Positions 12,060 to 24,212 of a stretch of DNA of 64,000 nucleotides are shown in pieces. The translations under genes were made by a program, and so were the position numbers. Below the pieces are notes generated by a model. That model made no database searches. It saw nothing but the letters and a program-made list of their open reading frames with translations, and was not told where the DNA came from. The DNA comes from Hyperoodon ampullatus (lineage: Eukaryota; Chordata; Mammalia; Artiodactyla; Ziphiidae). Every line of letters starts with the position of its first letter. The stretch's first letter is position 1. The stretch is from NCBI GenBank assembly GCA_949752795.1, contig OX457061.1, forward strand, positions 126,242,530 through 126,306,529, given 5' to 3'.

Positions 12060-14197
12060 TGTGTTTGGGGTCTGCTTTTCACAGGCTCCAGGTTCGTAGT
12101 TCCCGTTGTTTTTGGTGTCTGCCCCCTGTGGCTAAGGTTGGTTTAGTGGGCTGTGTAGGCTTCCTGGTGGAGGGGACTGGTGCCTGTGTTCTGGAGGATG
12201 AGGCTGGATCTTGTCTTTCTGGTGGGCAGAAACACGTCCAGTGGTGTGTTTTGGGATGTCTGTGACCTTATTATGATTTTAGGCAGCCTCTCTCCTAATG
12301 GGTGTGGTTGTGTTCCTATCTTGCTAGTTGTTTGGCATAGGGTGTCCAGCACTGTAGCTTGCTGGTCGTTGACTAGAGCTGGGTCTTAGCTTTGAGATGG
12401 CGATCTCTGAGAGAGCTTTCACCATTTGATATTACGTGGAGCTGGGACGTCTCTGGTGGACCTGTGTCCTGAACTCAGCTCTCCCACCGCAGAGGCACAG
12501 GCCTGACACTGGGCCTGAGCACCAAGTCCCTGTCAGCCGCACGGCTCAGAAAAGGGAGAAAAAAAGAAAGATAGAAAGAAGGAAAAAATAATAAAATTAA
12601 GTTATTAAAATTAAAAAAATTATTAAAAATTTAAAAAATGAAAGAAAGAAGAGAGCAACAAAACCAAACAAATCCACCAATGATAACCAGTGCTAAAAAC
12701 TATACTAAAACAAAAAACCAAAAAAACAAACAAAAGAATGGACAGACGGAACCCTAGGACAAATGGTAAAAGCAAAGCTATAGAGACAAAATCACACAAA
12801 GAAACATACACATACATAATCATAAAAAGAGAAAAAGGAAAAAATATATATATATATTTTTTTTTAAAAAAACACGAAGCGAGCAACCAAGTCAATAAAC
12901 AAATCTACCAATGATAATAAACTCTAAATAGTAAACTAAGATAAACATGAAACCAAAAACAAATTAGATGCAGAAAGTAAACCGCAAGTCTACAGTTGCT
13001 CCCAAAGTCCACCTCCTCAATTTGGGATGATTCGTTGTCTATTCATGTGTTCCACAGATGCAGGGTACATCAAGTTGATTGTGGAGCTTTAATCCGCTGC
13101 TTCTGAGGCTGCTGGGAGAGATTTCCCTTTCTCTTCTTTATTCTCACAGCTCCCGGGTCTCAGCTTTGGATCTGGCCCCGCCTCTGTGTGTAGGTCGCCT
13201 GAGGGCGTCTGTTCTTCTCTCAGGACGGGGTTAAAGGAGCAGCTAATTCGGGGGCTCTGGCTCACTCAGGCTGGGGGGAGGGAGGGGCACGGAGGCGGGG
13301 CGAGCCTGTGGCAGCAGAGGCCGGTGTGATGTTGCACCAGCTTGAGGTGCACCGTGCGTTCTCCCAGGGAAGTTGTCCCTGGATCCCGGGACCCTGGCAG
13401 TGGCGAGCTGCACAGGCTCCTGGGACGGGAGGTGTGGACAGTGACCTGTGCTTGCACACAGGCTTCTTGGTGGCTGCAGCAGCAGCCTTAGCGTCTCATG
13501 CCCATCTCTGGGGTCCGCGCTGATGGCCGCAGGTCGCGTCCATCTCTGGAGCTGATTTAGGCGGTGCTCTGAATCCCTTCTCCTCACGCACCCTGGAACA
13601 ACGGTCTCTTCCCTCTTAGGCAGTTCCAGGCTTTTTCCTGGACTCCCTCCCAGCTAGCTCTGGTGCACTAGCTCCTTCAGGCTGTGTTCACGCCGCCAAC
13701 CCCAGTCCTCTTCCTGGGATCTGACCTCCAAAGCCCGAGCCTCAGCTCCCAGCCCCGCCCGCCCCGGCGGGTGAGCAGACAAGCCTCTCGGGCTTGGTGA
13801 GTGCCAGTCGGCACCGATCCTCTGTGCGGGAATCTCTCCGCTTTGCCCTCGGCACCCCTGTTGCTGTGCTCTCCTCCGCGGCTCTGGAGCTTCCTCCCTG
13901 CCGCCCGCAGTCTCCACCCGCGAAGGGGCCCCTAGTGTGTGGAAACCTTTCCTCCTTCACGGCTCCCTCCCACTGGTGCAGGTCCCGTCCCTATTCTTTG
14001 TCTCTGTTTATTCTTTTTTCTTTTGCTCTACCCAGGTACGTGGGGAGTTTCTTGCCTTTTGGGAGGTCTGAGGTCTTCTGCCAGCGTTCAGTAGGTGTTC
14101 TGTAGGAGTTGTTCCACGAGTAGATGTATTTCTGATGTATCTGTGGGGAGAAAGGTGATCTCCACGTCTTACTCCTCTCCCATCTTGAAGGTGTCCT
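12060..14197 (-). promoter_or_regulatory. L1 5'UTR with GC-rich internal promoter region
   Basis: About 2.1 kb between the L1 5' end and ORF1. The stretch 13140-13990 is GC- and CpG-rich, whereas 12540-12960 is A-rich, with many short poly(A) and AAAGAA blocks. In L1 elements this region carries the RNA polymerase II promoter for the full-length transcript and often an antisense promoter. Activity of this copy is inferred from structure only. The short open frames across it are GC-driven shadows. Confidence 0.75.
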
Positions 14198-15365
14198 CCC
14201 ACTTTGTATTTTTAAATCATAAATGGATGTTGAATTTTTTCAAATGCTTTTGCTGCATCTACTGAGTTGATCATATGATTTTTACTTTTTAGTTTGTTAA
14301 TGTGGTATGTCACATTGATTGATTTATGCATGTTGAACCATCCTTGTATTGCTGAAAAAAAAAGATCATGGTGTACTACGCTTTTAATGTATTGTTGAAA
14401 TTGTTTGCTAATATTTTGTTGAGAATTTTTGCGTCTATGTTCATCAGTGATATTGGCCTATAATTTTCTTGTGGTGCCCTTGTCTGGTTTTGATAGTGGG
14501 TAATGCTGGCCTTGAAAATGAGATTGGAAGTGTTCCCTCTCCTTCTGGGTTTTTTGTTGTTGTTGTTTGGTTGGTTTTGGTTTTGGTTTTTTTGGAAGAG
14601 ATTGAGAGGGATTGGTAGTAATTATTCATTAAACGTTTCATAGAATTTACCAGTGAATCAACCTGGTCCTGGAATTTTGTTTGCTGGGAGTTTTTTTATT
14701 ACTGTCTCAATCTCCTTACTAGTAATTGGTCTGTTCAGGTTTTCTGTTTCTTCGTTCTTGATAGGTTGTATGTTTCTAGCAATTTATCCACTTTTTTTCT
14801 ACGTTATCCAATTTGTTAGTGTATAATTGTTCCTAGTTATCTCTTATTATCCTTTGTGTTTCTGTGGTGTCAGTTGTAAGGTCTCCTCTTTTGTTTTTGT
14901 TTTTATTTACAAGTCCTCTCTTTTCTCCTTAGTGAGTCTAGCTAAAGTTTTAAAAATCTTTACATTTTCAAAACACAAGCTCTTTAGTTTCACTATTTTT
15001 TTTTCCTTTTTTTTTTTTTCCTTTTTAGTCTCTATTTATTTTGTTTCTGCTCTGATCTTTGTTATTTCTTTCCTTTTACTAACTTTGGGCTACATTTGGT
15101 CTTTTTCTAGTCCCTTCAGGTATAGTTAGGTTGTTTATTTGAGGTGTTTCTTATTTATTACTGTAGGCAGTTATTGTTATGAGCTTCCCTCTTAGAACTG
15201 CTTTTGCTGAATTGCATACATTTTGATATGTTGTATTTCCATTTGTCTCATGGTATATTTTGAATTCAGCAGCATGTTGTTTAATTTCCACAAATTTGTG
15301 AATTTTCTAGTTTTATTTTACTTGCTGTGTAGTTTCATACTATTGTAGTCGGAAAAGTTGCTTGA
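14198..15365 (-). mobile_element. ancient L1, ORF2 middle (part 3)
   Basis: The ancient L1 resumes with cccactttgtatttttaaatcataaatggatgttg, exactly the text expected after the break at 7012. It is decayed ORF2 with no long frame. It ends at gttgcttga (15357-15365), the left arm of the duplication around the next SINE. T-rich expansions near 15000-15030 interrupt it. Confidence 0.85.
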
Positions 15366-15704
15366 GGGCTTCCCTGGTGGCGCAGTGGTTAAGAATCCAC
15401 CTGCCAATGCAGAGGACACGGGTTTGAGCCCTGGTCTGGGAAGATCTCACATGCTGTGGAGCAACTAAGCCCATGCACCACAGCTACTGAGCCTGCGAGC
15501 CACAACTACTGAAGCCCATGTGCCACAAGTACTGAAGCCCACACGCCTAGAGCCCATGCTCTACAACAAAAAGAAGGCACCACAATGAGAAGCCTGCACA
15601 CCACAACGAAGAGTAACTCCTGCTCGCAGCAACTAGAGAAAGCCTGTGTGCAGCATTGAAGGCCCAACACAGCCAAAAATAAAAATAAATAAATTTCAAA
15701 AAAT
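15366..15704 (+). mobile_element. long-form CHR SINE
   Basis: The head gggcttccctggtggcgcagtgg and tRNA-like promoter (box B-like ggtttgagccc) are followed by a longer body with several cacaactactgaagccca modules and an A/T-rich tail of aataaataaat type. A perfect 9-bp duplication gttgcttga flanks it (15357-15365 and 15705-15713). The body is about 120 bp longer than the GC-rich short CHR copies, so it belongs to another subfamily. Confidence 0.93.
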
Positions 15705-15955
15705 GTTGCTTGATATGATACCAATCTTCTTAAATTTATTAAGAGTTCTTTTGTGGCCTAACATATGATCTACCCTGAAGAATGTTACGTATGTGCTTGA
15801 GAAGACTGTGTATTCTGTTGCTTTTGGATGGAATGTTCTATATATATTTATTAAGTTCATGTGATCTAATGTATCATTTAAGGCCAAGGTTTCCTTATTG
15901 ATTTTCTGTTTGGATGGTCGGTCCATCCAAGGTGGGTATTAAAATCCACTGCTAT
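15705..15955 (-). mobile_element. ancient L1, ORF2 5' part (part 4)
   Basis: A short stretch of decayed endonuclease-region ORF2 between two SINEs. The minus-strand frame at 15696-15926 still shows INIYRTFHPKATEYTVFSS, typical of the L1 endonuclease domain. Confidence 0.85.
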
Positions 15956-16280
15956 GGGGCTTCCCTGGTGGCGCAGTGGTTAAGAATCCACCTGCCAATG
16001 CAGGGGACACGGGTTCGAGCCCTGGTCTGGGAAGATTCCACATGCCATGGAGCAACTAAGCCAGTGTGCCACGTCTACTGAGCCTGTGCTCTAGAGCCCG
16101 TGTGCCCCAACTACTGAAGCCCACGGACCTAGAGCCCGTGCTCTGCAACAAGAGAGGCCACCGCAGTGAGAAGCCCGTGCACCACAACAAAGAGTAGCCC
16201 CACTCATCGCAACTAAAGAAAGACCACGTGCAGCAATGAGGACCCAACACAGCCATAAATAAACAAACAAACAAATAAAT
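15956..16280 (+). mobile_element. long-form CHR SINE
   Basis: Same subfamily as the copy 250 bp to the left, with box B-like ggttcgagccc and an aataaacaaacaaacaaataaat tail. Its likely duplication is ccactgctat versus cccctgctat (about 15946-15955 and 16283-16292), with one mismatch. Two SINEs so close in the same L1 were independent insertions, since each has its own duplication. Confidence 0.92.
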
Positions 16281-18010
16281 GTCCCCTGCTATTACTGTGT
16301 TGGTGTGTATTTCTCCCTTTATATCTGTTAATATTCATTTTATATATTTATATGTCCCTATGTTGGGTGTATAAATATTTACAAATGTTATATCCTCTTG
16401 TTGGATTGACCCCTTTATTATTATATAAGGACCTTCTTTGTCTCTTACTATGGTCTTTGTCTTAAAGTTTATTTTGTCTAAGTATATATCCCAGCTTTCT
16501 TTTGGTTTTCATATTCATGAAACATCTTTTTCCATCCTTTCACTTTCAGTCTGTGTGTCCTTATATTTGAAGTGAGTCTCTTATAGGCAGCATATAGATG
16601 GGTCTTGTATTTTTAAAAATTCATTCAGCTACACTATGTCTTTTGATTGGAGAATTTAGAAAATTTACATTTAAAGTAATTAATAGGTATGTATTTATTG
16701 CCATTTTGTGTGTTCTGGTTGTTTTGAATTCCTTTGTTCCTTTCTTCTTTTCTTGCTCTCTTCTTCTATGATTTGATCATTTTCTGTAGTGTTGTGCTTA
16801 GATTCCTTTATCTTTTGTGTATCTACTCTAGGTTTTTGCTTTGAGGTTACCATGAGGCTTACATAAGATATGTTTCTCAGTCAGTTTTAAGTTGATAGCA
16901 CCTTAAATTTAAATGCATTTTAAAACTCTGTATTTTTTCTCTCTCCCACCCATTTTATGTTTTTAATGTCATGATTTACAGCATTTTATCTTCTGTATCC
17001 CTTAACAATTATTGTAGTTATAGTTATTTTTATTCCTTTTGTCTTTTAACCTTCATACTAGCTTTATAAGTGGTTAACCCACCACCTTTACTATATGTTT
17101 ACCTTTACTGGTGAGATTTATACTTTCATATGCTTTCTTGTTACTAATTAGCACCCTTTCTTTTCAACTAAAAGAAGTCCCTTTAACATTTCTTGTAAGG
17201 CTGGTTTAGTAGTGATGAACTCTGTTAGCTTTTGGTTATATAGAAAACTGTTTCTCCTTTAATTCTGAATGATAACTTTGTCAGGTAGAGTATTACTGGT
17301 TTGGAGTTTTTAATTTTTTTTCTTTCTTTCAGCATGTTGAATATACAATGCTACTCTGGCCTGCAAACTTTCTGATGGGAAATATATTGATAGTCTTATG
17401 CAGGTTCCCTTGCATGTAAAAAGTTATTTTTCTGTTGCTGCTTTTAAGATAATCTCCTTTCTTTTAATTTTTAACATTTTCTTTATAATGTGTCTTGATA
17501 TGGGCTCTTTGAGTTCATCTTATTTGGAAATCTCTGGGCTTCTTGCATCTGATTTCTTATTTGGAAATCTCTGGGCTTCTTGCATCTGGAGACTGGTTCT
17601 TTCCCTAACCTGTCTCTTTCCATCCCAGGTTAGGGAAATTTTCAGCCATTATTGCTTCAAATAAATTTTCTGCCCGTTTCTCTCTTCTTTCTGGGACTCC
17701 TGTGATGTGAATGTTGGTCCACTTGATGTTGTCCCATGAATTCCTTAAGCTATCATCACTCTTGTCATTCTTCTTTCTTTTTGTTGTTCAGTGGGATGTG
17801 TTCTCTACCCTGTCTTCGAGTTCACCAGTCCTTTCTTCTGCCTCATCTAGTCTGCTTTGAATGCATCAATCGTAATTTTCAGTTCAGTTATTGTATCTTT
17901 CAGCTGTGTGACTTCTACTTGGTGCTTTCTTATACTTTCTGTCCCTTGCTGAAATACTCACTTTGTTCATTCATTGTTGGCCAAGAGGGTAAGCATACTT
18001 AGGGTCATTA
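16281..18010 (-). mobile_element. ancient L1, 5' part with ORF2 start and ORF1 (part 5)
   Basis: Minus-strand remains of the ORF2 start (16300-17100) and ORF1 (about 17150-18000) of the ancient L1. At 17280-17310 it keeps the ancestral form of the ORF1 segment (minus strand TACTCTACCTGACAAAG), which is five bases longer than in both younger full-length copies. A 37-bp tandem duplication lies at 17519-17590. All coding frames are broken. Summed over its five parts the element is about 5.5 kb. Confidence 0.8.
17519..17590. repeat. 37-bp tandem duplication inside L1
   Basis: The stretch beginning cttatttggaaatctctggg and ending ttgcatctg occurs twice in direct tandem, starting at 17519 and 17556. 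The copies are identical over the shared part, so this is a local duplication within the ancient ORF1 and younger than the L1 insertion itself. Confidence 0.85.
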
Positions 18011-19625
18011 TTTTTTTTTTTTGGCATTGCAAAGTGCATCTTTTTTTTTTAATTGGAGTATAGTTGATTTACAATGTTGTGTTAGTTTTAGGTGTACAGA
18101 AAAATGAATCAGGTATACATATACATATGTCCATTTTTCTTAGATTCCTTTCCCATATAGGTTATTACAGAATATTGAGTAGAGTTCCCTGTGCTATATT
18201 GTAAGTACTTATACATTTTATATATAGTGGGGATATGTTAATGCCAATATCCTGATTTATCCCTTTCCCCCGTTTCTTGTTTGTAACCATAAGTTTGTTT
18301 TCTACATCTGTGAGTCTATGTCTGTTTTTGTAAATAAGTTCATTTGTACCATTTTGTTAGATTCCACATATAAGGGATATCATAGGGTATTTGTCTTTCT
18401 CTTTCTTACTTACTTCACTTAGTATGATAATCTCTAGGTCCATCCATGTAGCTGCAAATGGCATTAGTTTGATCTTTTTTTATGGCTAATATTCCATTGA
18501 ATATATGTACCACATCTTCCTTATCCATTCCTCTGTCCATTGATATTTAGGTTGCTTCCATGTCTTGGCTATTGTAAATAGTGCTGCGATGAATATTGGG
18601 GTGTATGTATCTTTTCGAATTATGGTTTACTCTGGATATATGCCCAGGAGTGGGATTGATGGGGATCGTAATTTTGTTCTATATTTAGTTTTTAAGGCAA
18701 CCTCCATACTGTTCTCCATAGTGGCTGCACTAATTTACATTCCCACCAAGAGTGTAGGAAGGTTCCCTTTTCTCCACACTTTCTCCAGCATTTATTGTTT
18801 GTAGACTTTTTATGATGGCCAATCTGACCAGTGTGAGGTGGTACCTCATTGTAGTTTTCAGTTGCATTTGTCTAATAATTAGTGATGTTGAGCATCTTTC
18901 CATGTGCTTTTTGGCCACCTGTATGTCTTCCTTGGACACATGTCTATTTAGATCTTCTGCCCATTTATTGTTTGGGTTATTTGGTTTTTTTTGATATTGA
19001 GCTGCATGAGCTGTTTGTATATTTGGAGATTAATCCCTGTTGGTCACTTCATTTGGAAATATTTTGTCCCATTCTATAGATTGTCTTTTTGTTTTGTTTA
19101 TGGTTTCCTTTGGTGTGCAAAAGCTTTTAATTTTAATTATGTCCCATTTGTTTATTTTTGTTTTCATTACTTTAGGAGGAAAATAAAAAAGATATTCCTG
19201 AAATTTCTGTCACAGAGTGTTCTGCTTATGTTTTCCTCTAAGATTTTTATAGTGTCCAGCCTTACATCTGAGTCTTTAATCCATTTTGGTTTATTTTTGT
19301 GTATGGTGTTAGGGAGTGTTATAATTTCATTCTTTTACATGTAGCTTTTACATGTAGTCCAGTTTTCCCAGCACCACTTATTGAAGAGACTGTGTTTTCT
19401 CCATGTGTATTCTTGCCTCATTCATCATAGATTAGTTGATCATATGTGTGTGGGTCTATCACTGGACTTTCTATCCCATTCCAGTGATCTATATTTGTTT
19501 TTGTGGCAGTACCATACTATTTTGATTACTATAGCTTTGTAATATAGTCTGACGTCTGGAAGCCTGATTCTTCCCGCTCTGCTTTTCTTTCTGAAGATTG
19601 CTTTGGCAATTTGGGGTCTTTTTTT
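18011..19625 (-). mobile_element. L1 fragment with 3' end at the left
   Basis: A T-rich antisense tail (18011-18050) leads into ttggagtatagttgatttacaatg, an L1 3' end. The minus strand then runs through the 3'UTR and the 3' part of ORF2 and breaks off near 19625 at the ORF2 position reading ggcaatttggggtcttttt. ORF2 is heavily broken. Its 3'UTR wording (aggtgtacagaaaaatgaatcagg) differs from the next copies, so it is a separate insertion. Confidence 0.8.
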
Positions 19626-20722
19626 TTAAGGGTTCTTTAAAAATTTTTTTTTATTGGAGTATAGCTGATTTACAATGTTGTGGAGGTTTCAGTTGTACAG
19701 GAGAGTGAATCAGTTATACGTATACATATATCTACTCTTTTTTTAGATTCTTTTCCCATATAGGCCATGATAGAGTATTGAGTAGAGGTCCCTGTGTTAT
19801 ACAGTAGGTCCTTATTAGTTATCTATTTTATATATAATAGTGTTATATGTCAATCCCAATCTACTAATTTATCCCTCCCCCCCATCCCCTGGTAACCATA
19901 AGTTTGTTTTCTATATCTGTGACTCTACTTTTGTTTTATAAATAAGTTCATTTGTACCTTTTTTTTTAAGATTCCACATATAAGCAATATCATATATTTG
20001 TCTTTCTGTGTCTGACTTTACTCAGTATGACAGTCGCTAGGTCCACCCATGTATATTTTGTTCTTTTTTATGGCTGAGTAACATTCCATTGTATATATGT
20101 ATCACATCTTCTTTATCCATTCCTCTGTTGATGGGCATTTAGGTTGCTTCCATGTCTTGACTATTGTAAACAGTGCTGTAGTGAACATTGGAGTGCATGT
20201 ATCGTTCTGAATTATGGAATTGCTGGGTCATATGGTAGTTTTATTTTTAGTTTTTTAAGGAACCTCCATACTGTTCTCCATAGTGGCTATATCAATTTAC
20301 ATTCGCACCAACAGTGTAAAGAATACACCATTTATTGTTTGTAGAATTTTTTGGTGATAGCTATTCTGACTGGTGTGAGGTGATACCTCATTGTTGTCTT
20401 TATTTGCATTTCTCTAATGATTAGTGATATTGAGCATCTTTTCTGGTGCTTTTCAGCCATCTGTATGTCTCTTTGGAGAAATGTCTATTTAGATCTTCCA
20501 CCCATTTTTTGATTGGGTTGCTTTTTTGATATTGAGCTTCATGAGCTGTTCTTATATTTTGGAGATTAATCCCTTGTCGGTTGCTTCATTTGCCAATATT
20601 TTCTCCCATTTTGAGGTCGTCTTTTTGTTTTCTTTATGGTTTCCTTTGCTGTGCAATAGTTTATAAGTTTAATTAAGGCCCCTTTGTTTATTTTTCTTTT
20701 TATTTTCAATATTCTGGAGTTT
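19626..20722 (-). mobile_element. L1 fragment, 5'-truncated
   Basis: Starts with an antisense tail, aagggttctttaaaaatttttttt, then ttattggagtatagctgatttac. About 1.1 kb of 3'UTR and terminal ORF2 follow before another L1 3' end begins near 20723. Its junction with the left neighbour closely resembles the junction near 26785. Confidence 0.75.
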
Positions 20723-21118
20723 TTTTTACATCTTTATTGGAGTATAATTGCTTTACAATGTTGTGTTAGTTGCTGCTGTATAACAAAGTGAATCAGCCAT
20801 ATGCATACATACACCCCGTATACCCTCCCTCTTGTGCCTCCCTCCCAACCTCCCTATCCCACCCCTCTAGGGGGACACAAAGCACCGAGCTGATCTCCCT
20901 GTGCTATGCGGCTGCTTCCCACTAGCTATCTGTTTTACATTTGGTAGTGTACATATGTCAGTGCTACTCTCTCACTTCGTCCCAGCTTACCCTTCCCCCT
21001 CTCCGTGTCCTCAAGTCCATTCTCTAGGCCTTCGTCTTTATTCCTGTCCTGCCCCTAGGTTCATCAGAACCATCTTTATTTTTTTAGATTCCATATATAT
21101 GTGTTAGTGTACAGTATT
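20723..21118 (-). mobile_element. L1 3' end, left part of a split copy
   Basis: Plus text acatctttattggagtataattgctttac marks the antisense 3' end, followed by the CCCTCCC-rich 3'UTR also seen in the full-length copy at 7.0 kb. It is interrupted at gttagtgtacagtatttttt, and the next expected words (tttttcttcttctgacttacttcactctg) appear at about 25530. The second part is therefore 25522-26780. Confidence 0.75.
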
Positions 21119-21179
21119 TTTTAATTTAATTTTATTTTTTTATACAGCAGGTCCTTATTAGTTATCCATTTTATACATA

Positions 21180-23163
21180 TGGACATCCTTGTCTCATTCC
21201 TGATCTTAGAGGAAATGCTTTCAGTTTTTCACCGTTGAGAATGATGTTTGCTGTGGGTTTGTCCTATGTGGCCTTTATTATGTTGAGGTAGGTTCCCTCT
21301 ATGCCCACTTTCTGGAGAGTTTTTATCATAAATGGGTGTTGGATTTTGTCAAAAGCTTTTCCTGCATCTATTGAGATGATCATATGGTTTTTATTCTTCA
21401 ATTTGTTAATATGGTGTATCACATTGATTGATTTCTGTATATTGAAGAATCCTTGCATCCCTGAGATAAATCCCACTTGATCATGGTGTATGATCCTTTT
21501 AATGTGTTGTTGGATTCTGTCTGCTAGTGTTTTGTTGAGGATTTTTGCATCTACATTCATGAGTGATATTGGTCTGTGATTTTCTTTTTTTTTATAGTAT
21601 CTTTGTCCGGTTTTGGTATCAGGGTGATGGTGGCCTCATAGAATGAGTTTGGGAGTGTTCCTTCCTCTGCCATTTTTGGGAAGAGTTTGAGAAGAATGGG
21701 TGTTAGCTCTTCTCTAAATGTTTGCTAGAATTCACCTGAGAAGCCATCTGGTCCTGGGCTTTTGTTTGTTGGAAGATTTTTAATCACAGTTTCAATTTCA
21801 TTACTTGTGATTGGTCTGTTCATATTTTCTATTTCTTCCTGGTTCAGTCTTGGAAGGTTATACCTTTCTAAGAATTTGTCCATTTCTTCCAGGTTGTCCA
21901 TTTTATTGGCATAGAGTTGCTTGTGGTAGTCTCTTAGGATGCTTTGTATTTCTGTGGTGTCAGTTGTAACTTCTTTTACTGACACCTTTTACAGAAACTC
22001 CTTTTTCATTTCTAATTTTATTGATTGAGTCCTGTCCCTCTTTTTCTTGATGAGTCTGGCTAATGGTTTATCAATTTTGTGTATCTTCTCAAAGAACCAA
22101 CTTTTAGTTTTATTGATCTTTGCTACTGTTTTCTTTGTTTCTATTTCATTTATTTCTGCTCTGATCTTTATGATTTCTTTCCTTCTACTAACTCTGGGTG
22201 TTGTTTGTTCTTCTTTCTCTCGTTCCTTTCAGTGTAAGGTTAGGTTGTTTGAGATATTTGTTGCTTCTTGAAATAGGATTGTATTGTTATAACCTTCCCT
22301 CTTAGAACTCCTTTTGCTGCATCCCATAGGTTTTGGATCATCGTCTTTTCATTGTCATTTGTCTCTAGGTATTTTTTGATTTCCTCTTTTATTTCTTCAG
22401 TGATATCTTGGTTATTTAGTAACTTATTGTTTAGCCTCCTTGTGTTTGTGTTTTTTACATTTTTTCCCCTGTAATTGACTTCTAATCTCATAGCGCTGTT
22501 GTCTGAAAAGATGCTTGATATGATTTCAATTTTCTTATTTTACTGAGGCTTGATTTGTGACCCAAGATGTGATCTATCCTGGAGAATGTTCTGTGCGCAC
22601 TTGAGAAGAAAGTGTAATCTGCTGTTTTTGGATGGAATGTCGTATAAATATCAATTAAGTTTATCTGGTCTATTGTGTCATTTAAAGCTTGTGTTTCCTT
22701 ATCAGTTTTCTGTCTGGATGATCTATTGGTGTAAATGAGGTGTTAAAGTCCCCCACTATTATTGTGTTACTGTCAATTTCCTGTTTTATAGTTGTTAGCA
22801 GTTGCCTTATGTATTGAGGTGCTCCCATGTTGGGTGCATAAATATTTACAATTGTTATATCTTCTTGGATTGATCCCTTGATCATTATGTGGTGTCATTC
22901 CTTGTCTCTTGTAACCTTCTTTCTTTTAAAGTCTATTTTATCGATATGAGTATTGCTACTCCAGCTTTCTTTTGATTTCCATTTGCGTGGAACATCTTCT
23001 TCCATCCCCTCACTTTCCGTCTGTATGTGTCCCTAGGTCTGAAGTGGGTCTCTTGTAGACAGCATATATATGGGTCTTGTTTTTGTATCCATTCAGCGAG
23101 CCTGTGTCTTTTGGTTGGAGCATTTAATCCAGCAATTATCAATATGTATGTTCCTATTACCAC
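21180..23163 (-). pseudogene. L1 ORF2 remnant (endonuclease and part of RT)
   Basis: The frame starts with an ATG at 23163 (MVIGTYILII) and keeps recognisable endonuclease text (DPYICCLQETHFRPRDTY, minus frame 22933-23163) and reverse transcriptase text ([20 protein letters not shown], minus frame 21264-21560). Stops and frameshifts break it at least six times, and the FADD catalytic segment lies in the deleted part. It is non-functional. Confidence 0.85.
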
Positions 23164-23530
23164 TTTTTAAATTGTTTTGCATTTGTTTTTGTAGGTCCTT
23201 TTCTTCTCTTGTGTTTCCCACTTAGAGAACTTCCTTTAGCATTTGTGGTAGAGCTGGTTTGGTGGTGCTGAATTCTCTTAGCTTTTGCTTTTCTGTAAAG
23301 CTTTTGATTTCTCCATCAAATCTGAATGAGATCCTTGCCAGGTAATCTTGGTTGTAGGTTCTTCCCTTTCATCACTTTAAATATGTCATGCCACTCCCTT
23401 CTGGCTTGTAGAGTTTCTGCTGAGAAATCAGCTGTTAACCTTATGGGAGTTCCCTTGTATGTTATTTGTTGTTTTTCCCTTGCTGCTTTCAATACCTTTT
23501 CTTTGTCTTTAATTTTTGCCAGTAATTTTT

Positions 23531-23730
23531 TTTTTTTTGCTTTACGCGGGCCTCTCACTGTTGTGGCCTCTCCCATTGCGGAGCACAGGCTCCGGACGCG
23601 CAGGCTCAGCGGCCATGGCTCACGGGCCCAGCCGCTCCGCGGCATGTGGGATCCTCCCGGATGGGGGCACGAACCCTCGTCCCCTGCATCGGCAGGCAGA
23701 CTCTCAACCACTGCGCCACCAGGGAAGCCC
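23531..23730 (-). mobile_element. short GC-rich CHR SINE, antisense
   Basis: Reading the plus strand, a T-run is followed by gctttacgcgggcctctcac and the inverted CHR body, ending ccaccagggaagccc. A 14-bp duplication tgccagtaattttt flanks it (23517-23530 and 23731-23744). Many CpG sites are still present. Confidence 0.95.
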
Positions 23731-24212
23731 TGCCAGTAATTTTTGCCAGTTTGATTACTATGTGTCTCAGCGTGTTTCTCCTTGTGTTTATCCTGCCTGG
23801 CACTCTCTACGCTTCCTTCACTTGGGTGGCTATTTCCTTTCCCATGTTAGTGAAGTTTTCGACTATAATCTCTTCAAATATTTTCTCGGGTCCTTTCTCT
23901 CTTTCTTCTCCTTCTGGGACCCCTGTAATGCGAATGTTGTTGCGTTTAATGATGTCCCAGAGTTCTCTTAGGCTGTCTTCATTTCTTTTCATTCTTTTTT
24001 CGTTATTCTTTTCCGTAGCAGTGAATTCCACCATTCTGTCTTGCAGGTCACTTATCCGTTCTTTTGCCTCAGTTATTCTGCTATTGGTTCCTTCTAGTGT
24101 AGTTTTCAATTCAGTTATTGTTTTATTCATGTCTGTTTTGTTTGTTCTTTAATTCTTCTAGGTCTTGGTTAAACATTTCTTGCATCTTCTCGATCTTTGC
24201 CTGCATTCTTTT

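Larger units (their letters stand above)
7013..14197 (-). mobile_element. full-length L1 (about 7.2 kb) with target-site duplication
   Basis: The 3' end lies at about 7013 (plus text ggtttacaatggtgtgttag) and the 5' end at about 14197, where the minus strand opens ggaggacacctt and then caagatgggagaggag. The duplication cccactttgtat is present on both sides (7001-7012 and 14198-14209), and the ancient L1 resumes directly after it. Order on the minus strand: GC-rich 5'UTR (14197 to about 12050), ORF1 (12045-11160), ORF2 (from 11101), 3'UTR. Both frames are broken, so it is not autonomous. It is the most complete mobile element in the window. Confidence 0.92.
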
